Part shown: in pieces, positions 44,600 to 54,577 of the stretch
Layout of the letters: every line of letters starts with the position of its first letter
Numbering within the stretch: the stretch's first letter is position 1
Source: Xenorhabdus thuongxuanensis
Lineage (GTDB): Bacteria > Pseudomonadota > Gammaproteobacteria > Enterobacterales > Enterobacteriaceae
DNA: 64,000 bases
NCBI RefSeq assembly: GCF_001908095.1
Contig: NZ_MKGR01000003.1
Location: 1-64,000, forward strand
Direction: 5' to 3'
Position numbers and translations under genes: made by a program
The notes under the pieces: model-generated
The model's input: only the letters and a program-made list of their open reading frames with translations
The model's database searches: none
Told to the model about the DNA's origin: nothing

Positions 44600-45667
44600 A
44601 TGCCACGTCCTATTTTGGCAACGATCCATCTCGATGCATTTCGCCATAATCTGTCAGTTATTCGTCAAATAGTGGGTAACAGTAAAATTTGGTCGGTAGT
44701 AAAAGCGGATGCGTATGGGCATGGATTAGACAGAATATGGCAATCACTCATGCAGACAGATGGATTTGCACTGCTTGACATGAATGAAGCTATTTATTTA
44801 AGAGAGCAGGGATGGCAAGGGCCAATCTTGCTATTGGAAGGTTTTTTCAAGTTTGCGGATTTACAGATTATCAATAAATACCATCTGACAACCGTAGTAC
44901 ATAGTTATTGGCAGCTTGAGGAGATAGAAAAAACCAAATTAGATACCCCCATTGATATCTATTTGAAACTTAATAGTGGTATGAATCGATTGGGATTCAC
45001 CTTAAAAGAGTACCCGCAGATAGTTTCAATGGTAAGAAGGATTAAAAATATTAAGTCAGTGACTTTGATGACCCATTTTGCCAATTCGGATAATGAAATT
45101 GGTATTGATGAACAATTCGCGGTTGTTGAACGTTTACAAATGAATTCATTTCCTCATTGCCTGGCGAATTCTGGTGCTGTGTTATGGCATCCGAAAACAC
45201 ATAAAGATTGGGTACGGCCAGGTATTATTCTTTATGGCGCGTCTCCGAGTGGAAAGTGGCATGACATTGCCGATATTGGATTGAAAGCAGCCATGACGCT
45301 ACAAAGTGAAATCATTGCAGTACATGAACTTCCTAAGGGAGAGAAAATTGGCTATGGTAGCCGCTATACAACCCAGAAACCTATGCGTGTCGGTACAGTT
45401 GCTTGTGGTTATGCGGATGGATATCCGCGGCATGCTTCAACGGGAACCCCTATTATGATCGATGGTGTTTGCACCCAGTTATTGGGCGCTATATCAATGG
45501 ACATGATGACGGTTGATTTGACTCCGTGTCCTCAAGCAAACATAGGCAGTATTGCTGAGTTGTGGGGAAAAAATCTACCCGTAGATGAAGTCGCAAAATC
45601 GGCAGGAACCATTGGTTACGAGCTTTTGTGTGCTTTAGCGAAGCGTGTTCCTGTCACTGTGGTTTAA
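44600..45667 (+). CDS. dadX: catabolic alanine racemase
   Basis: 355-residue PLP enzyme (E. coli DadX 356). The PLP lysine is in SVVKADAYGHGL near residue 34, and the catalytic tyrosine region is visible as KIGYGSRYT (about 255). SGMNRLGF and GAISMDMMTVDL are further family motifs. It interconverts L- and D-alanine, supplying D-alanine to DadA and possibly to the cell wall. Good ribosome site (AAGGGG). Assigned dadX rather than alr because it follows dadA in an operon. Confidence 0.94.
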   Translation: MPRPILATIHLDAFRHNLSVIRQIVGNSKIWSVVKADAYGHGLDRIWQSLMQTDGFALLDMNEAIYLREQGWQGPILLLEGFFKFADLQIINKYHLTTVVHSYWQLEEIEKTKLDTPIDIYLKLNSGMNRLGFTLKEYPQIVSMVRRIKNIKSVTLMTHFANSDNEIGIDEQFAVVERLQMNSFPHCLANSGAVLWHPKTHKDWVRPGIILYGASPSGKWHDIADIGLKAAMTLQSEIIAVHELPKGEKIGYGSRYTTQKPMRVGTVACGYADGYPRHASTGTPIMIDGVCTQLLGAISMDMMTVDLTPCPQANIGSIAELWGKNLPVDEVAKSAGTIGYELLCALAKRVPVTVV

Positions 45668-45688
45668 TTCTTCCTATCTTTAAAAATT

Positions 45689-45725
45689 CAGGCATTTTTA
45701 TCCTTAGTTTTGGAATAAATGCCTG
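45689..45725. terminator. hairpin between convergent dadX and yeaD
   Basis: CAGGCATTTTTATCC and GGAATAAATGCCTG form a long imperfect stem around a short loop, centred between two convergent genes. AT-rich lower stem and T runs make it a plausible bidirectional terminator. Confidence 0.6.
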
Positions 45726-45727
45726 TT

Positions 45728-46621
45728 CTATATTCCACTTGGTTGATTATTATCTGAGAACTTACGGCAGCGGATAATGACAGAAAGTCTGTCAGGGGTG
45801 CCATTTTTAGGCTGTAATGGGTTATTGATACGTGCAGTTTCGATACAAGCCATATTCTTATAACCCTCTTTACTCATATCTTTCATACTACTGGAAAGTG
45901 CAGCACCAGGGTTCCAACATACTACATCACTATGGTGATAATGGTGTATTTCAATTGTTCGTTTCCATAGTGGGTCTCTGAGCAAGCTAAAATCGTCTGG
46001 CTCTGTATAAATGCGGTCAGTTCTCCCGTGGAAGACTAAATCTTCATCAATAGACTGCTCGCTATCGGTGAGGGTATCAATAAAATGAGAACCAAGCCCA
46101 CTAACCCGAATTTGATTGATGTCACTAACATTGAAGTAAGAGTGAAGGGCGCAAGTGGCTTGATATTCACCGTGGGATTCTAACTCTATTTCGCAAGTTT
46201 CCCCTAATTTAAAGCGGGCAATCAGTGTGAATTCATGTGGCCATAACTTATGGGTATATGCGTTATCCTGTAATGTGAATGTCAAAATAACGCCATTTTC
46301 ATTTTCATCATGGGCTTTGAGTTCCCAAGGTAATATCCGCGCAAATCCATGGCTGGGAGTTGCAAACGAACCAAACCAAGGCCAACAGATGGGAATACCA
46401 CCACGAATAGCAGTGCCTGCACTGAAAAGAGTGTTATCACTTACCCATAATACTGGTTTTTCGTTATTGGGTTGCCAGGTAATCAGGTGTGCGCCTTGAA
46501 TACTGATCACTCCGCGAGCTTTGGGATGGGAAACAACAACTAACGGAAAACCATCAATGTTTCGCTGGCTGATATAAGGGGAAAGCTGTTCTACAATCGG
46601 GTAATGAAAAAATTTTATCAA
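45728..46621 (-). CDS. yeaD: glucose-6-phosphate 1-epimerase family protein YeaD
   Basis: 297-residue member of the aldose 1-epimerase-like family; E. coli YeaD (294) and yeast homologues interconvert alpha- and beta-glucose 6-phosphate. Motifs: VSDNTLFSAGTAIRGGIPICWPWFG, SHGFARILPWEL (catalytic His region), CALHSYFNVSDI (second His) and WNPGAALSSSMKDM near the C-terminus with a catalytic Glu nearby. It lies downstream of gapA on the same strand, the conserved enterobacterial pairing, but with a terminator between, so it probably depends partly on read-through or its own promoter. Confidence 0.92.
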   Translation of the reverse strand: MIKFFHYPIVEQLSPYISQRNIDGFPLVVVSHPKARGVISIQGAHLITWQPNNEKPVLWVSDNTLFSAGTAIRGGIPICWPWFGSFATPSHGFARILPWELKAHDENENGVILTFTLQDNAYTHKLWPHEFTLIARFKLGETCEIELESHGEYQATCALHSYFNVSDINQIRVSGLGSHFIDTLTDSEQSIDEDLVFHGRTDRIYTEPDDFSLLRDPLWKRTIEIHHYHHSDVVCWNPGAALSSSMKDMSKEGYKNMACIETARINNPLQPKNGTPDRLSVIIRCRKFSDNNQPSGI

Positions 46622-46706
46622 GCATCTGTCATGACCTTATGTAAACTCAAATTAGTCGCTGAACCAAGGGACAAGAATATCTCAATATTTTAGTTATATA
46701 AATATA

Positions 46707-46733
46707 AAAGCCACCTGTAAACAGATGGCTTTT
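46707..46733 (-). terminator. gapA terminator
   Basis: On the minus strand AAAAGCCATCTGT pairs with ACAGGTGGCTTTT around a 1-2 nt centre, followed by T/A-rich DNA, 23 nt after the gapA stop. A strong intrinsic terminator shape. Confidence 0.85.
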
Positions 46734-46755
46734 GGAAATGGATAAAAAAGCTCGA

Positions 46756-47772
<1,017 letters not shown>

Positions 47773-47959
47773 TTAGTGAATTAAAAGTTGTTTCTAAAGT
47801 TACCAAAATCTTGCCAGCCGTCAAGCGGAATCGTGTCAACAATTGAAAAATATCAATTTAATAATCACTATCTAGACGATTGTTATACAGCTGGGACAAG
47901 CTCTACGCACACTATTATCAGGGTATAAGGAGATATTTAAAGTTACCATTGGTTAGTTA

Positions 47960-47975
47960 TGTGAGACTTATCACA
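47960..47975. promoter_or_regulatory. CRP-type site between gapA and msrB
   Basis: TGTGAGACTTATCACA contains two perfect half-sites TGTGA and TCACA with a 6-bp spacer. It is 120 bp from the msrB start and 209 bp from the gapA start. gapA of E. coli is known to be CRP-influenced, so this is the likeliest target. The rest of the 343-bp divergent region shows no other clear element. Confidence 0.6.
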
Positions 47976-48094
47976 ATTAGTAAAGTAAATTGCTATGTTT
48001 AATGGGTTAGAATGCGCTTTAACGTTTTGTTATTAATTTTTGGCTGTTTCCGATGATTTTTTACTGAAAATATTGACCTTAAAAGGTAGTCATT

Positions 48095-48508
48095 ATGACT
48101 AAAAGTCAAAATATTTCCTTTTTTATAGAACAACTTAGTGAAACACAGCGCTATGTTACGCAAGAAGCAGGCACCGAGCTACCATTTTCAGGAAAACTAC
48201 TGCATAACAAAAAAAATGGGATTTATTATTGCTTATGTTGCCGCCAACCACTATTTGTTTCTGATACGAAATTTGATTCGGGATGTGGATGGCCGAGTTT
48301 CTACCAACCGATTAATGATAGTTCCATCACATATCTTGATGATTATTCTCATAATATGCATCGAATAGAGGTACGTTGTAGCCAATGTCAGGCACATTTG
48401 GGGCATGTCTTTCCCGATGGACCTAAACCAACAGGAGAGCGTTTTTGTATTAATTCAGCGGCGTTGCGTTTTGTTGATAAAGATACAGGCGAAGAAACAG
48501 AAGGTTAA
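48095..48508 (+). CDS. msrB: peptide methionine-R-sulfoxide reductase
   Basis: 137-residue enzyme (E. coli MsrB/YeaA 137) that reduces the R-epimer of methionine sulfoxide in proteins using thioredoxin. Two CxxC zinc pairs are visible (YCLCCRQPL and [10 protein letters not shown]), with [37 protein letters not shown] holding the catalytic Cys in RFCIN. Preceded by AAGGTAG. Divergent from gapA and followed by yeaC, as in E. coli. Confidence 0.96.
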   Translation: MTKSQNISFFIEQLSETQRYVTQEAGTELPFSGKLLHNKKNGIYYCLCCRQPLFVSDTKFDSGCGWPSFYQPINDSSITYLDDYSHNMHRIEVRCSQCQAHLGHVFPDGPKPTGERFCINSAALRFVDKDTGEETEG

Positions 48509-48706
48509 TGTTATGCCTGAATACTCTGAATTTTTAAATGAAATGTTGGTTTTATAGGTTGAAAAGAAACGATTCAGCTTGTTTTTGACAGGGCATTCTA
48601 ACTGTTCTTAAGGTCAATATATTAATTGATAATAACCATGCTGGATTACAGCCGTACAAGTAAAATATATAGTGAAATAGAGCATATAGTCATTAAGGAA
48701 ATTTCG

Positions 48707-48988
48707 ATGAAGTTGGATGATTTACTCTCCGCTATGACTCCTGAAATTTATCAGCGATTAGTTCAGGCTGTTGAACTGGGAAAATGGCAGGATGGTGTAC
48801 CACTTACGCCAGAACAGAAAGAATACAGTTTACAGGCAGTGATGCTCTGGCAAGCAAAACATAATCATGATCCTGAACATATGACGATTGGCACTGACGG
48901 CCAAATTGCTATAAAAAGTAAACAAGAGTTAAAGGCTATATTTCAGTCCGAAATGGTCGCAAAATTAAGACCCCAGTCGGAAGATTAA
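48707..48988 (+). CDS. yeaC: conserved YeaC-family protein (DUF1315)
   Basis: 93-residue soluble protein of unknown function, matching E. coli YeaC (about 90) in length, sequence style (MKLDDLLSAMTPEIYQRL; VELGKWQDGVPLTPEQKE) and position after msrB. Start set at 48707, with TAAGGA nine nt upstream; the longest frame would add 27 unlikely residues. No catalytic motif can be recognised. Followed by a clear terminator. Confidence 0.88.
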   Translation: MKLDDLLSAMTPEIYQRLVQAVELGKWQDGVPLTPEQKEYSLQAVMLWQAKHNHDPEHMTIGTDGQIAIKSKQELKAIFQSEMVAKLRPQSED

Positions 48989-49002
48989 AATAGCATGAAT
49001 TG

Positions 49003-49040
49003 ATAACCTCATCCTATTTCTGAAGGACGAGGTTATTTTT
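49003..49040 (+). terminator. terminator after yeaC
   Basis: ATAACCTCATCCT pairs with AGGACGAGGTTAT (one mismatch) around an 8-nt loop and runs into TTTTTA, 15 nt after the yeaC stop. Confidence 0.85.
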
Positions 49041-49112
49041 AGTTACATTAATTAGAGCCATCAATTAATTTTATAAATGGCGAGAGCTATTGCATTGATG
49101 ATTTGGATTGGG

Positions 49113-49751
49113 TCATAAAATGGATATCATTTCACTTTGTGGAACTAATTTAGCACCTTTTCTGTCCATCTCCTCAAATGCTTGTTGGCTATCATCTTTT
49201 TTGATATTAACACCGCGGCAGCCATCAATAATGACATAGGTTTCATAACCTAATGCCAGGGCATCAAGTACAGTAAATTTTACGCAGTAATCAGTGGCGA
49301 TACCCATGGCAAACAGGCGTTGTATATTCTGCTCTGTCAGCCATGCATCCAGGCGGGTTTTACTTTTATGATCATTATCAAAGAATGCACTATAGCTATC
49401 TATTTGAGGATTTTCGCCTTTTCGAAAAATTTCTTGAATAGCAGATTGATTTAACAAAGGATGAAACTCTGCACCAAACTCTCCTTGTATACAATGGTTC
49501 GGCCACCATACTTGAGGAATGCCATTGAGTTTTCCTAATTCACCTACTTTCTGTCCTGAGTTTTCTGCAAAGCTCATATGGTTGGCTGGGTGCCAATCCT
49601 GAGTGGCGATAACAGTGATATTATTTTCCTGACATCGTGCAATAACGTTATTTGCTACCTCAATCACTGTATCACTATCTTTGACAGCCAGGGTTCCCCC
49701 AGTACAAAAGTCATTTTGTAGATCGATAAGTAATAATGCTGTTTTTATCAT
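49113..49751 (-). CDS. pncA: nicotinamidase
   Basis: 212-residue isochorismatase-fold hydrolase (E. coli 213) that turns nicotinamide into nicotinate in the NAD salvage cycle, and also activates pyrazinamide. The catalytic triad is visible: Asp in LLIDLQNDFCTGG (about 10), Lys in FRKGENPQID (about 111) and Cys in GIATDYCVKFT (about 156). The metal ligands Asp and His in TQDWHPANHMSF are intact. It lies 21 nt after ansA on the same strand, the conserved enterobacterial ansA-pncA operon. Confidence 0.95.
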   Translation of the reverse strand: MIKTALLLIDLQNDFCTGGTLAVKDSDTVIEVANNVIARCQENNITVIATQDWHPANHMSFAENSGQKVGELGKLNGIPQVWWPNHCIQGEFGAEFHPLLNQSAIQEIFRKGENPQIDSYSAFFDNDHKSKTRLDAWLTEQNIQRLFAMGIATDYCVKFTVLDALALGYETYVIIDGCRGVNIKKDDSQQAFEEMDRKGAKLVPQSEMISIL

Positions 49752-49772
49752 ATTTCTCGACTCACCTATTTA

Positions 49773-50792
49773 TTATTCATCGGAATAACTCAATTCTCCC
49801 CGTAGATTTTGTTGCATCAGGTAGCGGATCTCTTCAGGTGTATAAGATTGGCTTAATAAATAATGCAATTTCGTTAAAGTTGCTTCGAAAGTCATGTCAT
49901 AACCACTGATAACACCTGATGCAGCCAGAGAATGACCAGTCGCATAGCCTTCCATATTGACTCGGCCAGAAATACATTGTGTCAAATTGACCACAATAAT
50001 CCCGCGCTCAGTTGCTTTCTTTAACGTTTGTAACAAATCAGCACGTTGCGGAGCATTGCCAACACCGTATGAGCGCAAAATTAATGCTTTGACTGGTTGC
50101 ATCAGAATATTTTCTACCACCTGACCGGATAATCCTGGATAGATGGTCACAACACCAATCGGTTGTGATGTGATTGGGGTCACACCAAATTCGCCGTGAC
50201 TAACAGGTATGGGATTTGTTTTGAAGGTACGAATATTTATCCCCGCTTCCATCAGTGGTGGGCAGTTAGGGGATGAAAAAGCATCAAAGCCATCTGCATG
50301 AGCTTTAATTGTTCTATTTCCACGAAATAACTTATTGTTAAAAAACAAGCTGACTTCGTTAATAGGGTAATTCGCTGCGAGATACAGTGCATTAAGGAGA
50401 TTAGTTTGTCCATCGGAACGCAATGCTTCCAGAGGAATTTGTGACCCCGTCACAATGATGGGTTTATTAAGATTTTCGAACATGAAGGCGAGTGCTGACG
50501 CAGTGAAAGCCATGGTGTCCGTACCGTGCAAAATCACAAAACCATCATAGTCATGATAATTCTGATAGATATCATTTGCGATAATGCTCCAATCGTCAGG
50601 ACTCATATCAGAAGAATCAATCAGGGGTTGGTGTTCACGGATTGTGAATGTCGGCATTTCTGGACGGTGAAACTCTGGCATTTTGGCGAGTTGTTGTTGT
50701 AAATGACCGGAAACGGGAATGTATCCATTGGGAGAATGTTGCATCCCAATAGTACCGCCAGTGTAAACAACGTAGATCGATTTCTTCTGCAT
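49773..50792 (-). CDS. ansA: L-asparaginase I (cytoplasmic)
   Basis: 339-residue enzyme (E. coli AnsA 338) hydrolysing L-asparagine to aspartate and ammonia. First catalytic Thr in VYTGGTIGMQHSP, second in VILHGTDTMAFTASALAF (HGTDT signature), with IVTGSQIPLEALRSDGQTNL as a further conserved block. No signal peptide, consistent with the type I cytoplasmic enzyme. Upstream sppA ends in a strong terminator, so ansA-pncA probably has its own promoter in the 55-bp gap before the ATG. Confidence 0.95.
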   Translation of the reverse strand: MQKKSIYVVYTGGTIGMQHSPNGYIPVSGHLQQQLAKMPEFHRPEMPTFTIREHQPLIDSSDMSPDDWSIIANDIYQNYHDYDGFVILHGTDTMAFTASALAFMFENLNKPIIVTGSQIPLEALRSDGQTNLLNALYLAANYPINEVSLFFNNKLFRGNRTIKAHADGFDAFSSPNCPPLMEAGINIRTFKTNPIPVSHGEFGVTPITSQPIGVVTIYPGLSGQVVENILMQPVKALILRSYGVGNAPQRADLLQTLKKATERGIIVVNLTQCISGRVNMEGYATGHSLAASGVISGYDMTFEATLTKLHYLLSQSYTPEEIRYLMQQNLRGELSYSDE

Positions 50793-50847
50793 GGTAACGC
50801 CTCAATAAAAACATTTAGCGGGATTATAGGGAGTATCAAGAATAAAA

Positions 50848-50873
50848 AAAGCCTGATGGTGAAATCAGGCTTT
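50848..50873 (-). terminator. sppA terminator
   Basis: On the minus strand AAAGCCTGAT pairs perfectly with ATCAGGCTTT around a 6-nt loop and ends in seven T residues, 29 nt after the sppA stop. Confidence 0.93.
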
Positions 50874-50901
50874 AAGTTTGTTGGAAAATTAGTCAGTAAT
50901 T

Positions 50902-52779
50902 TTAACGGATATCGACACAATTCAAACAGAATGTATAGATATTCTGCGGATCTTTCATATTGTTATAAAATGCAGCTTGTTTTTTCACATCTTGAGCGAC
51001 TTCGGCAAGTGGAGCCGGCAACATTGACTGCAAAGTATTTGGTAATAGTGCTTGTGCTGACGAAGTCAATCCCAACATGAATTTTTCTGAGAATGAAAGT
51101 TCAGGTTGCATCCAGTCCAGTGATACATTTTTGACCTTTGCCAGCTCAGCGGCTTTTTTAACGGCATCATCAAAATCACCCAGTTGGTCGACTAAACCAT
51201 GTTTTTTAGCATCAATACCACTCCAAACACGCCCCTGAGCGATATTATCGATTTCATCCAGAGACTTATTACGGGCAACTGCAACCAGCCCGATAAACTT
51301 ATTGTAGCCACTCTCAATAGCCAATTGTATTACATCTGAGTATGTCTGGTTGATGCCTTTGGTTGCAGAAATATCGGCTAATGGGGTTGTTGAAATACCG
51401 TCGGTATTCACGCCAACGTAATTGAGGCTCTTTTCAAAAGTTTGAATGACACCAAAAACACCAATCGAGCCTGTTAATGTACTAGGATCAGCAATAATGT
51501 AGTTAGCTGGGGTGGATATCCAGTAACCTCCGGAGGCAGTCAATCCACCCATTGAAACTACAATGGGTTTCGCATTTCCTGTTTTATCATCTCGGATAGC
51601 TACCAATTCATTGCGAATAATCTCAGACGCACTGATACTGCCACCTGGGCTGTTTACTCGTAAGACGATCGCTTTTATGTTGGAGTTATGGTGTGCTGCA
51701 CGTAGTTGTTCAACAATGGTGTCACTTCCAACGATACCGGGTGATTGTTTGCCTTCTAAGATTGCTCCTTCAGCAACAATGACAGCAATGTTGCCTTTAT
51801 TATCTGTATTTTGTATTGGTTTTTGGTCGATGTAATCATAGATACTGATGTAATTGAAATGTTTTTGTTCTTTATTCCAGCCGAATTTCTCCTGCATTTT
51901 CTTTTCAACGGCACTGCGTGGCTCAATATAGTCCACCAGTTTGTTTTGGTGCGCATACAGTGAAGTGTCTCCGCCAGCTTTACGGAATTTCTCGATAAAG
52001 TTTGCTGCGCCAGGGAAGACTTGATCGGCAGGGATATGTCGGTTAACTGCGATAGTATTTAAGTAATTGTCCCACAATTCGTTGAGCCAGAGGCTGTCAG
52101 CTTCACGAGCCTCTTTTGACATATCGTTACGTAACATAGGTTCAACTGCTGATTTATAGGTTCCCACACGGAAAATATGGGTAGATACTTTCAACGTATC
52201 CAACAATGACTTGTAGTATAAATGGTTAGTGGAGAAACCATGGATATCAACAGCGCCGAGGGGAGATAAATATATTTTATCGGCATAGCTGGCTAAAAGA
52301 TATTGTGATTGGCTGTAAGAGTCATCAATCGCAAAAACAGGTTTGCCTGCTGCTTTAAATTCGTTGATAGCCTTGCCAATATACCTCATAGAAGTTTGGT
52401 CTGCGCCGATGAAATCATTTAGCTTTAATACCATGCCTGTAATTTTGGGATCGTTTTTTGCGCGGCGAATGCTGTCAACAACGTCAAACACGGAGGTTTC
52501 TTTGTAATTGCTATTGGATGGCCCCAAAAGATTTTTTGCGAATTGTTCAAATGGACTGCGATCGGTTACGCGATCAAGAACAATACCGGATAGGTTGACA
52601 TACAATGCCCCGTGAGAGTTATCGTCAAGTTTGGATTGTTGTTGGTAAACGATAACTCCAACAACGACAATAACAATCAACAGAATAAAAATAAGATTGG
52701 AAATAAATTGGCGAACAAAATTTAAGAGCTTCCAACTCCATTTAAATAATGCTGCCGTGAAGTGCCATAATTTGCGCAT
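50902..52779 (-). CDS. sppA: signal peptide peptidase SppA (protease IV)
   Basis: 625-residue inner-membrane serine protease (E. coli 618) that degrades cleaved signal peptides. One N-terminal membrane anchor (about 20-45, FILLIVIVVVGVIVY) is followed by two tandem S49 domains. The catalytic Ser is in SMGGLTASGGYWIS (about 414) and the general-base Lys lies in the N-terminal half, near RVGTYKSAVEPM (about 205). NSPGGSISASEIIR and GSIGVFGV are family motifs. Preceded by GGAGACA. Divergent from ydjA, as in E. coli. Confidence 0.95.
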   Translation of the reverse strand: MRKLWHFTAALFKWSWKLLNFVRQFISNLIFILLIVIVVVGVIVYQQQSKLDDNSHGALYVNLSGIVLDRVTDRSPFEQFAKNLLGPSNSNYKETSVFDVVDSIRRAKNDPKITGMVLKLNDFIGADQTSMRYIGKAINEFKAAGKPVFAIDDSYSQSQYLLASYADKIYLSPLGAVDIHGFSTNHLYYKSLLDTLKVSTHIFRVGTYKSAVEPMLRNDMSKEAREADSLWLNELWDNYLNTIAVNRHIPADQVFPGAANFIEKFRKAGGDTSLYAHQNKLVDYIEPRSAVEKKMQEKFGWNKEQKHFNYISIYDYIDQKPIQNTDNKGNIAVIVAEGAILEGKQSPGIVGSDTIVEQLRAAHHNSNIKAIVLRVNSPGGSISASEIIRNELVAIRDDKTGNAKPIVVSMGGLTASGGYWISTPANYIIADPSTLTGSIGVFGVIQTFEKSLNYVGVNTDGISTTPLADISATKGINQTYSDVIQLAIESGYNKFIGLVAVARNKSLDEIDNIAQGRVWSGIDAKKHGLVDQLGDFDDAVKKAAELAKVKNVSLDWMQPELSFSEKFMLGLTSSAQALLPNTLQSMLPAPLAEVAQDVKKQAAFYNNMKDPQNIYTFCLNCVDIR

Positions 52780-52946
52780 ATTGTCTCCGGTTATGGTATC
52801 AAATGGGGTTATCCTAATCAGCCCGCTGGGAAATGTCAGCTGGAAATCATGTTATTGATTGAAAAAACAGTTTATGTACTTTCATTCATTAACGAATAAA
52901 CAGAGAATGTTGGTTTGTGACAGATTATCTTATTTAGGAGAAAGTA

Positions 52947-53498
52947 ATGAATGCTTTGGAACTTTTGTTAAATCGTCGTTCAGTTTCACGTTTAACAACC
53001 CCCGCCCCAGAAGGAAATGAATTACAAAATATTTTAGCCGCAGGGATGAGGGCACCTGACCATGGGGCTTTGCGTCCTTGGCATTTTATTGTGATACAGG
53101 GAGAAGGCATGAATAAATTCAGTAATCTCCTTGAAAAAGCAGCTATTGAGGGTGGACTGGGAAAGGAAATTGAGGAGAAAGCAAAAAATGCTCCTTACCG
53201 AGCACCAATGATTATTACAGTTATCGCCAAGGTAGTTGAACATGCAAAAGTTCCGGCATGGGAACAAGTCGTTGCTGCGGGATGTGCTGTTCAAGCGATG
53301 CAAATGGCCGCAGTCGCACAAGGTTTTAGTGGTATATGGCGTTCAGGTTCATGGACAGAAGATCCAATTGTCAGGGCTGGTTTGGGATGTGAAGAAAATG
53401 ACAAGATTGTTGGATTCCTTTACTTAGGAACCCCTGAACTCAGGGCACCTGCAAAAGTTGCAACACCAGATTTAACGAATTTTGTCAGTTACTTATAA
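52947..53498 (+). CDS. ydjA: nitroreductase-family protein YdjA
   Basis: 183-residue FMN-binding oxidoreductase, same length as E. coli YdjA (183), a minimal nitroreductase. N-terminal [18 protein letters not shown] and [20 protein letters not shown] supply FMN phosphate contacts; [21 protein letters not shown] and GFLYLGTPE are C-terminal family blocks. The physiological substrate is unknown. Good ribosome site (AGGAGAAAG). Followed 31 nt later by selD. Confidence 0.93.
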   Translation: MNALELLLNRRSVSRLTTPAPEGNELQNILAAGMRAPDHGALRPWHFIVIQGEGMNKFSNLLEKAAIEGGLGKEIEEKAKNAPYRAPMIITVIAKVVEHAKVPAWEQVVAAGCAVQAMQMAAVAQGFSGIWRSGSWTEDPIVRAGLGCEENDKIVGFLYLGTPELRAPAKVATPDLTNFVSYL

Positions 53499-53529
53499 TT
53501 TGTCAGTGACCTCTTAACTGGAGCGACTA

Positions 53530-54573
53530 ATGTCAACTGAAATCCGTCTGACTCAATACAGCCATGGTGCCGGATGTGGCTGCAAAATTTCGCCTAAAGT
53601 GCTGAAAACTATTTTGCATAGTGAACAGGCAAAGTTTTTCGATCCTAATCTTTTGGTAGGCAATGAAACCCGTGATGATGCTGCTGTGTATGATATTGGT
53701 AATGGTACAGGCATCATTAGTACTACGGATTTTTTTATGCCGATTGTTGATGATCCGTTTGATTTTGGCCGTATTGCGGCCACTAATGCCATCAGTGATA
53801 TTTACGCGATGGGAGGGAAACCTATTATGGCAATTGCTATTTTGGGGTGGCCAATTAATAAGCTGGTCCCGGAAATCGCTCAAAATGTCATTGAGGGAGG
53901 CAGGGCTGTTTGTAAGGAAGCGGGCATTTCTTTGGCTGGAGGGCATTCTATTGATGCACCTGAACCCATATTCGGTTTGGCAGTGACGGGTATTATCAAT
54001 ATTGAACGTGTAAAGCGTAATAATCAGGCAAAGGCGGGGAGTCTCCTGTTCCTGACTAAAGCTTTGGGCGTTGGCGTATTGACTACGGCTGAAAAGAAAG
54101 GTTTGCTTCAACCTGAGCACCAAGGTATTGCGAAAGAAACTATGTGCCAGTTAAATAAAGCGGGGACAGATTTTGCAGGAATTGATGGTGTTACAGCGAT
54201 GACGGATGTAACAGGCTTCGGCTTGTTAGGGCATTTGAGTGAAATTTGTGAAGGTTCTGGTGTTCAGGCGAAGGTCAAATTTTCACAAATTCCGAGATTG
54301 CCAGATGTTGATGTTTATATCGAAAAAGGTTGCGTACCTGGAGGCACAGGACGCAACTTTGACAGCTATGGGCACTTAATTGGAAAGATGGCTCCTCATC
54401 AACGCCATCTCCTGTGTGACCCACAAACTTCGGGTGGTTTATTGCTGGCGATTTTGCCGGATGCCGTGGAAGAGGCGAAAGCCGTTGCACGAAGCCACCA
54501 CATTGATTTTTTTGCTATCGGTGAACTGACTGAGCCAAGCTCAGACAGAGCACTAATTGAAGTTTTTGAATAA
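53530..54573 (+). CDS. selD: selenide, water dikinase
   Basis: 347-residue enzyme (E. coli 347) making monoselenophosphate from selenide and ATP, the selenium donor for Sec-tRNA and 2-selenouridine. N-terminal catalytic Cys/Lys motif HGAGCGCKI is intact with Cys, not Sec. Metal and ATP-binding blocks [32 protein letters not shown] and [20 protein letters not shown] are nearly identical to E. coli. [13 protein letters not shown] and [12 protein letters not shown] are further markers. Lies in the ydjA-selD-topB order typical of enterobacteria, with topB starting 5 nt after the stop, so the three are probably co-transcribed. Its presence suggests that the organism makes selenoproteins. Confidence 0.97.
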   Translation: MSTEIRLTQYSHGAGCGCKISPKVLKTILHSEQAKFFDPNLLVGNETRDDAAVYDIGNGTGIISTTDFFMPIVDDPFDFGRIAATNAISDIYAMGGKPIMAIAILGWPINKLVPEIAQNVIEGGRAVCKEAGISLAGGHSIDAPEPIFGLAVTGIINIERVKRNNQAKAGSLLFLTKALGVGVLTTAEKKGLLQPEHQGIAKETMCQLNKAGTDFAGIDGVTAMTDVTGFGLLGHLSEICEGSGVQAKVKFSQIPRLPDVDVYIEKGCVPGGTGRNFDSYGHLIGKMAPHQRHLLCDPQTSGGLLLAILPDAVEEAKAVARSHHIDFFAIGELTEPSSDRALIEVFE

Positions 54574-54577
54574 TTCC

